A model generated the notes under the pieces. It made no database searches. It saw only the letters and a program-made list of their open reading frames with translations, and was not told the origin of the DNA. From Actinomycetes bacterium (GTDB lineage: Bacteria > Actinomycetota > Acidimicrobiia > Acidimicrobiales > RAAP-2), in assembly GCA_021781315.1 (NCBI GenBank), contig JAJXXB010000282.1, forward strand, positions 1 to 19,490: 19,490 nt of DNA. The letters run 5' to 3'. The first letter of the stretch is position 1; each line of letters starts with the position of its first letter. This document shows positions 1 to 6,920 of this stretch, piece after piece. Both the position numbers and the translations under genes were made by a program.

Positions 1-1332
1 GGGGCTCTCGACGCGCTCGAGGGGCGCGTCGAGCCCGAGCGACGCCCCCAGGGAGTCGGGGATCGTCGCGCTGGTCAGCACCGCGGTGACGCCGGGCCAG
101 AGGTCCTCGGCGAGGCGTGGTCCGACGTCGATCAGCGAGAGTTCGATCTCGACCTCGCGCTCGCGTCGGGTGAGATAGATCAGCTCGCCCTCACCCACTC
201 CCCGAAGTCGCACCAGGTCATTGCCCAGGTGCACGGCCGGGCCGAGCGTGCGCAGCCGACGGGCCTCGGCGCTCGGGTCGGTGGCACTCACCGCGCGCAG
301 ACTCTCGATCACCCTGGTGACCAGGTCACTCGCACGCGCCAGTTCGCGTTCGACGTCCTCGTCGAGGCCGGCGAGTCGCTGCGCGTCGTACTGGATGGCC
401 AGCGAGGTCGCGAGGCGGTCCGCGACGCCGGCGAGTTCACTGAGGCTCTCGTCGGCGTCGGGGCCGAGCAACGGCCGCGCGGCGAGGGCGAGGCCGCGCA
501 GGCGCGCCGGAGTGAGCGAGGTGCCCAGCAGCGAGGCGAAGATGTCGGGCGCCTCGTGGGCCTCGTCGAAGACCACCACGTCGTGGGTGGGCAGGAGCAT
601 CGCGCCCGAGGCGAGGTGCGCGGCGTAGAGGTGGGTGTTGACGATGACGATGTCGGCCTCGCCCGCACGATCCTTGGCCAGTTCGGCGAAGCAGGACTGG
701 CCCTGGGGACACTGGAGCCGTCCGAGGCACTCCTGGGGACTCACGGAGAGCGAGCGCCAGGCGCGCTCGTCCACGTCGAAGGTCAGCTCGTCGCGCTCGC
801 CGGTTGACGTGTCATTGGCCCAGGCCAGGATTCGTCGCATCTGGCTCGCCACGCCGCGCGGCACGCGCTCGCCGTCGTCGAAGGACAGCTGACCCGGTCC
901 GGCCTGTGCCGCGCGGTTGCGGCAGAGGTAGTTGCTCTTGCCCTTTAGTACCGCGAGACGAGTGCCCGGCGCGTGCGCCGTGACGAGCGGGGCGTCCTTG
1001 GTGGCGAGCTGGTCTTGGAGGTTCTTGGTCGCGGTGGCGATCACGACGCGTTGGCCCGAGAGCGCGGCGGGCACGAGGTAGGCGAGTGACTTGCCCACCC
1101 CGGTCCCGGCTTCGATGATCACGGGCTGCTTCGTCGAGAGGGCGCGCGCCACGAGTCGGGTCATGGTGCGCTGGCCCTCGCGGGCCTCGCCGCCACCGGG
1201 CAGATCGGCGGTGACCGCGTCGAGCACGGCGAGCGCGTGGTCTTCGTCGACCTCGCTGGCGATCACGCGCGCGGGGCCGTCGTCGGTGGGCTCGATGTAG
1301 GGGTCGTCCACGTCGGGGTCGTAGGAACGCAC
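1..1332 (-). CDS. dinG: DinG-type ATP-dependent DNA helicase (XPD-like, Fe-S), C-terminus beyond left edge
   Basis: Superfamily 2 helicase of the DinG/XPD/Rad3 group, which unwinds DNA 5' to 3' and resolves repair or R-loop intermediates. The frame is open for 444 codons and runs off the left edge. Visible: Walker A EAGTGVGKS with the lysine at residue 81, the DEAH box FDEAHEAP at residues 256-259, and motif LTSATI near the truncated end. Four cysteines, 137 (LCRNR), 202, 208 and 214 (ECLGRLQCPQGQSC), sit where DinG and XPD proteins bind a 4Fe-4S cluster. There is no N-terminal exonuclease domain. I chose the GTG at 1332 because TAGTGT followed by six bases precedes it, the same layout as at other lead genes here. 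An open frame starting at 1342 is in a different register and does not encode these motifs. The gene is divergent from uppS across a 58-base gap. Confidence 0.93.
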   Translation of the reverse strand, partial: MRSYDPDVDDPYIEPTDDGPARVIASEVDEDHALAVLDAVTADLPGGGEAREGQRTMTRLVARALSTKQPVIIEAGTGVGKSLAYLVPAALSGQRVVIATATKNLQDQLATKDAPLVTAHAPGTRLAVLKGKSNYLCRNRAAQAGPGQLSFDDGERVPRGVASQMRRILAWANDTSTGERDELTFDVDERAWRSLSVSPQECLGRLQCPQGQSCFAELAKDRAGEADIVIVNTHLYAAHLASGAMLLPTHDVVVFDEAHEAPDIFASLLGTSLTPARLRGLALAARPLLGPDADESLSELAGVADRLATSLAIQYDAQRLAGLDEDVERELARASDLVTRVIESLRAVSATDPSAEARRLRTLGPAVHLGNDLVRLRGVGEGELIYLTRREREVEIELSLIDVGPRLAEDLWPGVTAVLTSATIPDSLGASLGLDAPLERVESP

Positions 1333-1338
1333 CCCTTG

Positions 1339-1344
1339 ACACTA
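1339..1344 (-). promoter_or_regulatory. Putative leaderless -10 hexamer for dinG
   Basis: On the minus strand the sequence reads TAGTGT, CAAGGG, GTG. The hexamer lies at -12 to -7 if transcription starts at the first base of the GTG, and there is no room for a Shine-Dalgarno site. No convincing -35 element is visible. Confidence 0.6.
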
Positions 1345-1378
1345 CGGGTGTCGACCGGGCCGTCGGGGCCCGAGCAAC

Positions 1379-1384
1379 TAGGTT
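1379..1384 (+). promoter_or_regulatory. Putative leaderless -10 hexamer for uppS
   Basis: TAGGTT is followed by six bases (TTACCC) and then the GTG start at 1391. The spacing is identical to that upstream of dinG, glyS, the 11657 ABC gene and dnaG. No Shine-Dalgarno sequence is present. The TTGACA at 1336-1341 is too far upstream to be the matching -35. Confidence 0.6.
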
Positions 1385-1390
1385 TTACCC

Positions 1391-2128
1391 GTGGATCCGC
1401 GCCCGACCCCCGTACCCGCGAGCATCGAGCGGGCCAGCGTGCCCCACCACGTGGCCATCGTCATGGACGGCAACGGCCGTTGGGCCCAGCGCCGGGGACT
1501 GCCGCGCACCGAGGGCCACGGCGCCGGCGAAGAGGCCCTTCTCGACGCGACGTACGGGGCGCTCGCGGTCGGGGTGAGGGCCCTGACGGTCTACGCCTTT
1601 TCGACCGAGAACTGGCGTCGCCCGGTCGATGAGGTGCGCTATCTCATGAACTTCAACCGCGGCATCCTGGAACGCCACCGCGACGGGCTGAACGAAGATG
1701 GGGTCCGCATCACCTTCTCGGGCCGGCGCGACTGGCGCGTTCCCAAGCGGGTTCTCAAGAGCATGGATGACGCGGCGCAACTGACCCGTCGAAATCGGAC
1801 GATGACGCTCAACATCGCCTTCAACTACGGCGGACGGGCCGAAATCGTCGACGCCGTGGCTCGCCTCGTCGCTGACGGTGTGTCGGCCAACAAGGTCGAC
1901 GAGAAGGCCATCCGCTCGCGCCTCTATCACCCCGAGTTGCCCGATCCCGACCTGGTCGTGCGCACCTCGGGCGAGTACCGGATCTCGAACTTCCTGCTCT
2001 GGGAGATGGCCTACTCCGAACTCGTCTTCACCGACGTCCTCTGGCCCGACTTTCGTCGCGAGGACCTCTATCGTGCGATCGAAGAGTTCCAGAGCCGCGA
2101 GCGGCGCTTCGGCGGAGTGGACCAGTGA
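1391..2128 (+). CDS. uppS: Isoprenyl transferase (undecaprenyl/decaprenyl diphosphate synthase, cis-prenyltransferase)
   Basis: 245 residues, normal for the family. It condenses isopentenyl diphosphate onto an allylic diphosphate in cis to make the polyprenyl diphosphate carrier used for peptidoglycan and other wall polymers. The diphosphate-binding motif VMDGNGRW carries the catalytic aspartate at residue 26. FSTENWRRP and the C-terminal RTSGEYRISNF block (residues 191-201) with LLWEMAYSE are canonical active-site segments. The exact chain length of the product cannot be read from the sequence. The GTG start is favoured by the TAGGTT-N6 spacing and by the short N-terminal extension before the conserved core. 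This is the first gene of a tightly overlapping run; its stop overlaps the next start as GTGA. Confidence 0.96.
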   Translation: MDPRPTPVPASIERASVPHHVAIVMDGNGRWAQRRGLPRTEGHGAGEEALLDATYGALAVGVRALTVYAFSTENWRRPVDEVRYLMNFNRGILERHRDGLNEDGVRITFSGRRDWRVPKRVLKSMDDAAQLTRRNRTMTLNIAFNYGGRAEIVDAVARLVADGVSANKVDEKAIRSRLYHPELPDPDLVVRTSGEYRISNFLLWEMAYSELVFTDVLWPDFRREDLYRAIEEFQSRERRFGGVDQ

Positions 2129-2340
2129 AAGCGACTCGTCTGGCGTGGGGCATCGGGATCGTCCTGTACGTCGTCCTCTGGGGAATCGCCCTCAGCGGGG
2201 CCTCGAGCCTGGTCGCCCCGCTGGTCGTGCCGGTGGTGCTCGCGGTGCTGGTCGCCGCGGGCGTGGGGTTGAACCGTTTCCTCGGCATCGCGCCGCGCCG
2301 TCAGCACTTCTCGGAGCGCGAGGACGACCCCCCGCGGTGA
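2125..2340 (+). CDS. Small two-helix membrane protein between uppS and recO, function unknown
   Basis: 71 residues. I do not recognise a named family. Two hydrophobic stretches, at about residues 7-28 (WGIGIVLYVVLWGIALSGA) and 30-50 (VAPLVVPVVLAVLVAAGVG), should form a membrane hairpin. They are followed by a short hydrophilic tail rich in charged residues and ending in DDPPR. It starts with GTG overlapping the uppS stop (GTGA), and its own stop overlaps the recO start in the same way, so it is probably translated by coupling. Its place beside a lipid-carrier synthase suggests an envelope role, but that is inference. The tight overlaps on both sides argue that it is a real gene. Confidence 0.72.
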   Translation: MKATRLAWGIGIVLYVVLWGIALSGASSLVAPLVVPVVLAVLVAAGVGLNRFLGIAPRRQHFSEREDDPPR

Positions 2341-3074
2341 GAGAACTCGACGACGACGCGATCGTCCTGCGCACCTACAGTTCGGGTGAGGCGGATCGCG
2401 TCGTGGTGCTGTGGACGCGGGCCCACGGCAAGGTTCGCGTCATCGCCAAGGGGGTGCGCAAAACAACCAGCCGCCTGGGTGGCACCCTCGAGGTCCTGGG
2501 CTACGTGCGCGTTAGCCTTGTGCGCACGCGCGGTGATTTCTACATCGCGCGCCACGTCAGTCATCTCGAACGATTCGCGACGTTGCGCGCGAGCTATGAA
2601 CGCATCACCGCCGGCTTCGCCGTCGTGGAGATGGTCGACGCCATCCCCGTGGACGATGTCGTCGATGACGCGTTCTTCGAGGTGCTGGTGCGGGTCCTCG
2701 CCACCCTCGACAACCCCGAGTACGACCCGACGCTCGTTCCCGCCTCCTTCGGGTTGCGCCTCCTCGACTACGACGGCTCGGCGCCCGTGCTCGACGCCTG
2801 CGCCAACTGCGGGCGCGAGGGCCCCCTCGTGGCCTTCGACGCCGCCATCGGCGGGGCGCTGTGCGCGCTCTGTCGCAGTGGCAGTCCGCTCTCACCCGAG
2901 GCGCTCGCTGTGATGCGACGCATCGTCGGGGGCGACCTGGCCGGGGTCCTGCGCTCCGCGCCGGCCGGGTCCGGCGAGGTCTCCTCCCTGGTGCACCAGG
3001 CCCTCGAGGTCCACCTCGGTCGACGCCTGCGCGCGGCGCGCTCCACGGCGCCGCTGGGTCCCAAGGCTCCGTGA
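2337..3074 (+). CDS. recO: DNA repair protein RecO
   Basis: 245 residues, usual size for RecO, the recombination mediator that works with RecF and RecR to load RecA on SSB-coated single-stranded DNA and anneals strands. The N-terminal OB-fold begins DDDAIVLRTYSSGEADRVVVL and continues with the family's typical RVIAKGVRK and LGGTLEV segments. The C-terminal half carries a four-cysteine zinc site (CANC then CALC, about residues 160-182). I chose the GTG at 2337 because it overlaps the preceding stop and matches the natural RecO N-terminus. The frame stays open upstream into uppS, but that part is only a shadow of uppS. recO next to uppS is a common actinobacterial arrangement. Confidence 0.94.
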   Translation: MRELDDDAIVLRTYSSGEADRVVVLWTRAHGKVRVIAKGVRKTTSRLGGTLEVLGYVRVSLVRTRGDFYIARHVSHLERFATLRASYERITAGFAVVEMVDAIPVDDVVDDAFFEVLVRVLATLDNPEYDPTLVPASFGLRLLDYDGSAPVLDACANCGREGPLVAFDAAIGGALCALCRSGSPLSPEALAVMRRIVGGDLAGVLRSAPAGSGEVSSLVHQALEVHLGRRLRAARSTAPLGPKAP

Positions 3075-4441
3075 CGCCCGTCTCGCTCTACTGGTTTCGC
3101 CGCGACCTGCGCGTCGCCGACTCACCCGCGCTCGAGGCCGCGGCCGCGGCCGGCGACGTGGTGGGCGTCTTCGTCGCCGACGATGCCCTGCTCGCTCCGG
3201 CCGGCGCCACGCGCCGCGCCTACCTGGCTGCGTCGCTGAGCGCTCTCGACGTCGCGATCGGCGGGGCCTTGTGCGTGCGAGTGGGCGACCCCGCCGTGGT
3301 CTTGGCGAACCTCGCGCTCGAGGTGGGCGCTCGTGCGGTCTTTGCGACCGCGGACTACGGACCCTACGGGCGAGAGCGCGACCAACTCGTCGCGGCGGCG
3401 CTCGCCGCGCGCGGCGTCGCGACGCACTTCCTCGATTCGCCCTACGCCGTCGCGCCGGGCGTCGTACGGACTGCGAACGGCGATCCCTATCGGGTCTTCA
3501 CGCCGTTTCGCCGGGCGTGGTCGCGCGAGGCCGTGCCCCCACCCCGGCGCGGGGTTGCCGTAGGCTGGCGCGTGGCGTCGGGCGAGCCGTCCGCTTCGGT
3601 GGCACGACTCGGGGGGACCCGGCGTCCTTGGTACTTCGGTGACCTCGACGACGGGGCTGTGCCAGTGGGCGGCGCCGGTGAATCGACCGCTCACGAGCGG
3701 CTGGAGGACTTCGCACGGCGCGCGCAGGACTACGGGGCCACGCGCAATCGTCCCGACCTCGACGCGACGAGCCGACTGAGTGCCTACCTGCATTTTGGCG
3801 TCCTGCATCCCCGCCAGGTCCTCGACCTCGTGGGCGAGGAGACCTTCGTCTCCGAGATCGTCTGGCGCGATTTCTACGGCGACGTGCTCTTCCACCGTCC
3901 CGACTCGGCGCGCGAGGGACTTCACCCGGCCCAGAGTCGACTGAGGGTAGATCGCGACGAGGCCGCCGCGCTGCGCTTTCAGCGCTGGGCGCGCGGCGAG
4001 ACCGGCTTCCCGCTCATCGACGCCGGCATGCGCCAGCTCCTCACCGAGGGCTGGATGCACAACCGAGTGCGCATGGTCGTCGCGTCGTTCCTGGTCAAGC
4101 ACTTGCACCTGGACTGGCGCTGGGGCGCGCGCTGGTTCATGTGGCGCCTGGTCGACGGGGACCTCGCCTCGAACCAGCACGGGTGGCAGTGGTGCGCGGG
4201 CGTGGGCACCGACGCCGCGCCGTTTCATCGCGTCTTCAACCCAACCCTCCAGGCGGAGCGATTCGACCCCGAAGGCGACTACGTGCGCCGCTACGTGGGC
4301 GAGTTGGCCGGCGTCGACGCACCCTTCATCCACCAGCCCGGCGCGGGCGGCTGGGTCGACCGGTACCCTGCTCCCATGATTGATCTGGCGGCCGAACGCC
4401 TCGAGGCGCTCGCGCGCTGGGCCGCCGCGACACGACCGTGA
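3071..4441 (+). CDS. phr: Deoxyribodipyrimidine photolyase (class I CPD photolyase)
   Basis: 456 residues. Flavoenzyme that uses blue or near-UV light to split cyclobutane pyrimidine dimers. An N-terminal Rossmann antenna domain starts YWFRRDLRVADSPAL. The C-terminal helical FAD domain has EIVWRDFYGDVL, the highly conserved GWMHNRVRMV, DGDLASNQHGWQW and GTDAAPFHRVFNP. Asn368 matches the flavin-N5 asparagine and Trp372 and Trp349 match E. coli Trp382 and Trp359. The position aligned with the outer Trp306 of E. coli is Asp296, so the classic tryptophan triad looks incomplete. Trp306 here aligns with E. coli Trp316, and extra tryptophans occur at 351, 355 and 358. The start is GTG, overlapping the recO stop; its own stop overlaps hemW. 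Confidence 0.94.
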   Translation: MTPVSLYWFRRDLRVADSPALEAAAAAGDVVGVFVADDALLAPAGATRRAYLAASLSALDVAIGGALCVRVGDPAVVLANLALEVGARAVFATADYGPYGRERDQLVAAALAARGVATHFLDSPYAVAPGVVRTANGDPYRVFTPFRRAWSREAVPPPRRGVAVGWRVASGEPSASVARLGGTRRPWYFGDLDDGAVPVGGAGESTAHERLEDFARRAQDYGATRNRPDLDATSRLSAYLHFGVLHPRQVLDLVGEETFVSEIVWRDFYGDVLFHRPDSAREGLHPAQSRLRVDRDEAAALRFQRWARGETGFPLIDAGMRQLLTEGWMHNRVRMVVASFLVKHLHLDWRWGARWFMWRLVDGDLASNQHGWQWCAGVGTDAAPFHRVFNPTLQAERFDPEGDYVRRYVGELAGVDAPFIHQPGAGGWVDRYPAPMIDLAAERLEALARWAAATRP

Positions 4442-5517
4442 GCGACTTTGGCGTCTACGTCCACGTGCCATTTTGCGCGCACCGTTGCGACTACTGCGCC
4501 TTTGCCACCTACGCCGACCGCGACCAGCTCATGGACGACTACGTGGCGGCGGTGCGCGCCGAGATCGCCGCGCGCCGACCCGACATGCCCGTCGCGACGT
4601 CGGTCTTCTTCGGTGGCGGCACGCCGTCGCGCCTGCCCGCGAGCGACCTGATCGCGATCCTCTCCGAGATCCCCCTCGCGCGCGACGCCGAGGTGACCGT
4701 CGAGTGCAACCCCGAGGACGCGTCGCTCGAACGTCTCGCGGCCTACCGCGCCGGAGGGGTAACGCGCATGAGCTTCGGCATCCAGTCCACGCGCCCCGCG
4801 GTGCTCGCCGACCTCGGGCGCCGACACGGCACCGGCGCCCACGTCGAGGTGTCCGAGGCCGTCACCGCGGCCGGCTTTGCCACTTGGAACATGGACCTGA
4901 TCATCGGCTCGCGCGCCGAGAGTCTCGACGACGTGGCCGCCACGCTCGGTGACCTCCTCGGCCTCGAGCACCCCCCGCCGCACATCAGCTGCTACGCGCT
5001 CACCGCGGAGCCGGCCACGCCCCTGGGTCGCGATCCCTCGCGCCACCCTGACGAGGACGCCACCGCTGACGCCTACGACCTGGTGGGTGCGACCCTCGAG
5101 GCGGCGGGATATCAGTGGGAGGAGATCTCCAACTGGGCCCGACCCGGCCACGAGTGCCGCCACAATCACCTCTACTGGGACCAGGGCGATTACGAGGGTT
5201 TCGGCTCCGCGGCGCACTCGCATCGCCAGGGCCACCGGTACTGGAACGTGCGCACTCCCGAGCGCTATATCGCGGCGATCGTCGAGGGACGCTCACCGCG
5301 CGCCGGTGAGGAGGCGCTCGATGAGGCGACGCGACGCTTCGAGCACGACTCACTCGCCCTGCGCACGACCCGGGGGGTCCCGGTCGAGGCCTTCGACTCG
5401 CTCGAGGAAATCGCTCATCTGGTGCAGGTCGAGGCCGGAATGGTGCGTCTTGCCCCCGCGGGACGACTACTGGCCAATCAGGTGATCGTGCGCCTTCGCG
5501 GAGCCGAGTCGAACTAG
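4438..5517 (+). CDS. hemW: Radical SAM heme chaperone HemW (HemN-like)
   Basis: 359 residues. HemW binds heme and delivers it to membrane hemoproteins. Family members were long annotated as oxygen-independent coproporphyrinogen oxidase, an activity HemW lacks. The radical SAM cysteines are C13, C17 and C20 in PFCAHRCDYC, followed by AF, the HemW form rather than the HemN form, which has an extra cysteine. The SAM-binding GGGTPS lies near residues 59-64. TRMSFGIQS and the C-terminal EEISNWARPGHECRHNHLYW block are typical. GTG start, overlapping the photolyase stop as GTGA. It is the last gene of the uppS run. Its TAG stop shares CTAG with the stop of the convergent gene, so no intergenic terminator separates them. 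Confidence 0.93.
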   Translation: MSDFGVYVHVPFCAHRCDYCAFATYADRDQLMDDYVAAVRAEIAARRPDMPVATSVFFGGGTPSRLPASDLIAILSEIPLARDAEVTVECNPEDASLERLAAYRAGGVTRMSFGIQSTRPAVLADLGRRHGTGAHVEVSEAVTAAGFATWNMDLIIGSRAESLDDVAATLGDLLGLEHPPPHISCYALTAEPATPLGRDPSRHPDEDATADAYDLVGATLEAAGYQWEEISNWARPGHECRHNHLYWDQGDYEGFGSAAHSHRQGHRYWNVRTPERYIAAIVEGRSPRAGEEALDEATRRFEHDSLALRTTRGVPVEAFDSLEEIAHLVQVEAGMVRLAPAGRLLANQVIVRLRGAESN

Positions 5518-6749
5518 TTCGCCACGAGAACACCGTACTCACGCGGCCCGATGCCGACCGTGCCCGAGGTGAGGCAGAAGCCACCCGGAGCGCAGCTCGT
5601 GCGCACGAGGTTGCTGAGGGCCGGGAATCGCGCGATGATCCGCCAGCTGGCGCCACCGTTCGCCGTCTCGTAGACGACCGGCTCGTACTGACGGCCCCAG
5701 CCGCCCGTGACGACGCAAACGCGGCTCGAGAGGCACGCAATCGACATGAGCGAGTTGGAGTTGGTCGGAGGCGCCAACGCGCGCCAGCGTTGACCCGCGT
5801 TGAGCGTGCTCAGTACGACCCCGTGACCGAGAGTGGAGTCAGCGGACTGACCCACGGCGAGGCACTGGGTCGCGGATAAGCACGTGACGCCATTGAGGGC
5901 GAACACGCCGCGGGGCACGACCTCGGCGAACCAGGGTGGCGACGCGCCACCGGACGTGGGTGGCGTGCTGGTGGGCAGACTCGCGGCGGACTCGCCGAGC
6001 GCCGCGCCGGCCGCGCCACAGCGCGTCGAACCGTTGCCCGTCGCGGTGCAGGCGGTCATGCCGATGCCGACGACTTGGCAGAGTCCGGCGCTCGAGCAGG
6101 CGGCGTAGTAGGCGTCGCTGAATTGCCCGTTCGGCGTCGACATCGACCACGTGGCCCCCGCGTCGCTGCTCGTCAGCACCACTGTTCCGAAGGTCACGTA
6201 GGGCTGGTTGTAGGTGCACATCGGTGGAGTACAGCCCGGGGGCGCGCCGGAGGTGGTCACTTGGCCGACGGCGACGCAGGTCGAATCCGTAGAGCAGGCC
6301 ACGGCCTCGAGTTGATCACCCTGTGCGGGGGCGACCAGCGATTCTGGAAGGGCCACCGGCTCAAAGCTAAGTCCCGCGTTGACCGAGCGTTCTAAGACGA
6401 CGGAGCTCTTCGATTCGAGCGAGCCGCGAAAGCCGACGGCGACGCACACGGTGGCCGATTCGCAGCTGAGGGCCTCGAGGCCGCTCGGCGAACCCGCCAT
6501 CGTGGCGTTGCGCCAGGTGCGGCCCTCGTTAGTCGTGACCATTACGCCGGCGTGGCCGTATGTCGTGACGAGAACGAGGCAGGAGCGACTCGTCGGACAG
6601 GCCGACTCACCGTAGTAACGACCTGCCGCGTGCGGGACGTTCAGCAGGTGCCAGGCCCCCGCCGCGGCGACTGGAGAACTCATCGCTGGCGCAAGCGCCG
6701 TACCCACGAGGCACATCAGTCCCACTACCAACAGCGAAACGCGTCGCAT
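5514..6749 (-). CDS. Secreted protein with seven C-x5-C repeats, probable seven-bladed beta-propeller, function unknown
   Basis: 411 residues from the ATG at 6749. A signal peptide is clear: MRR, a hydrophobic core (VSLLVVGLMCLVGTALA), then a likely cleavage near VAAA-GAW. The mature part holds seven copies of a unit starting with a C-x5-C pair (cysteines at 51/57, 96/102, 152/158, 218/224, 290/296, 339/345, 386/392), usually followed by VAVG, and later by an Asp-box-like turn such as SDAGATW or NGGASW. This looks like a photosynthesis-stability/BNR-type propeller with one probable disulfide per blade. No catalytic residues, membrane anchor or sorting signal are evident, so I assign no enzyme activity. 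AGGGGG lies eight bases before the ATG; an alternative GTG at 6758 is too close to it. A TAGTCT -10 candidate lies upstream. Confidence 0.85.
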   Translation of the reverse strand: MRRVSLLVVGLMCLVGTALAPAMSSPVAAAGAWHLLNVPHAAGRYYGESACPTSRSCLVLVTTYGHAGVMVTTNEGRTWRNATMAGSPSGLEALSCESATVCVAVGFRGSLESKSSVVLERSVNAGLSFEPVALPESLVAPAQGDQLEAVACSTDSTCVAVGQVTTSGAPPGCTPPMCTYNQPYVTFGTVVLTSSDAGATWSMSTPNGQFSDAYYAACSSAGLCQVVGIGMTACTATGNGSTRCGAAGAALGESAASLPTSTPPTSGGASPPWFAEVVPRGVFALNGVTCLSATQCLAVGQSADSTLGHGVVLSTLNAGQRWRALAPPTNSNSLMSIACLSSRVCVVTGGWGRQYEPVVYETANGGASWRIIARFPALSNLVRTSCAPGGFCLTSGTVGIGPREYGVLVAN

Positions 6750-6757
6750 CGTACTCA

Positions 6758-6763
6758 CCCCCT
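6758..6763 (-). promoter_or_regulatory. Shine-Dalgarno-like site deciding the start of the propeller gene
   Basis: On the minus strand the sequence reads CAGGGGGTGAGTACGATG. The G-rich block is well spaced for the ATG at 6749 but would touch the GTG at 6758. This favours the ATG. Confidence 0.5.
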
Positions 6764-6782
6764 GAGTGCCGATTCGTCGTCG

Positions 6783-6788
6783 AGACTA
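6783..6788 (-). promoter_or_regulatory. Putative -10 hexamer for the propeller gene
   Basis: TAGTCT on the minus strand, about 33 bases before the ATG at 6749, would give a short leader that includes the G-rich ribosome site. No clear -35 is seen. Confidence 0.35.
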
Positions 6789-6908
6789 CGACCGCCGACG
6801 GCGATGCGCACGTCGCGTCGGCCCATTCGCTTGCCGTCCGGGGCACTGGCGTCGTCGACGGCGGGCGTCGCCTTTCAGGCGCCGCCTCGAGCAGCGAGAT
6901 GCGTCCGG

Positions 6909-6914
6909 TAGCCT
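6909..6914 (+). promoter_or_regulatory. Putative leaderless -10 hexamer for glyS
   Basis: TAGCCT, six bases (TGGCTG), then ATG at 6921. A perfect 13-base inverted repeat, CGCCT-TTC-AGGCG, lies at 6869-6881 just upstream and could be an operator; no T-box leader features are visible. Confidence 0.6.
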
Positions 6915-6920
6915 TGGCTG

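Noticed and set aside
1336..1341. TTGACA as a -35 element for uppS
   Set aside because: It lies 37 bases before the TAGGTT hexamer, far too distant to work with it.
812..1342. Minus-strand open frame starting at 1342 with arginine-rich product
   Set aside because: It is out of register with the helicase motifs. The real DinG frame starts at 1332 and continues to the left edge.
3122..4471. Long minus-strand open frame (449 codons) opposite the photolyase
   Set aside because: High-GC shadow. The plus strand encodes an intact photolyase with all family motifs, and the minus-strand product has no recognisable motif.
4291..5235. Minus-strand open frame (314 codons) opposite hemW
   Set aside because: Shadow of hemW. 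The composition is typical of antisense translation and there is no start signal.
6750..6920. T-box or other riboswitch upstream of glyS
   Set aside because: The gap is only about 170 bases, no T-box sequence was seen, and a leaderless promoter abuts the start codon. That leaves no leader RNA.
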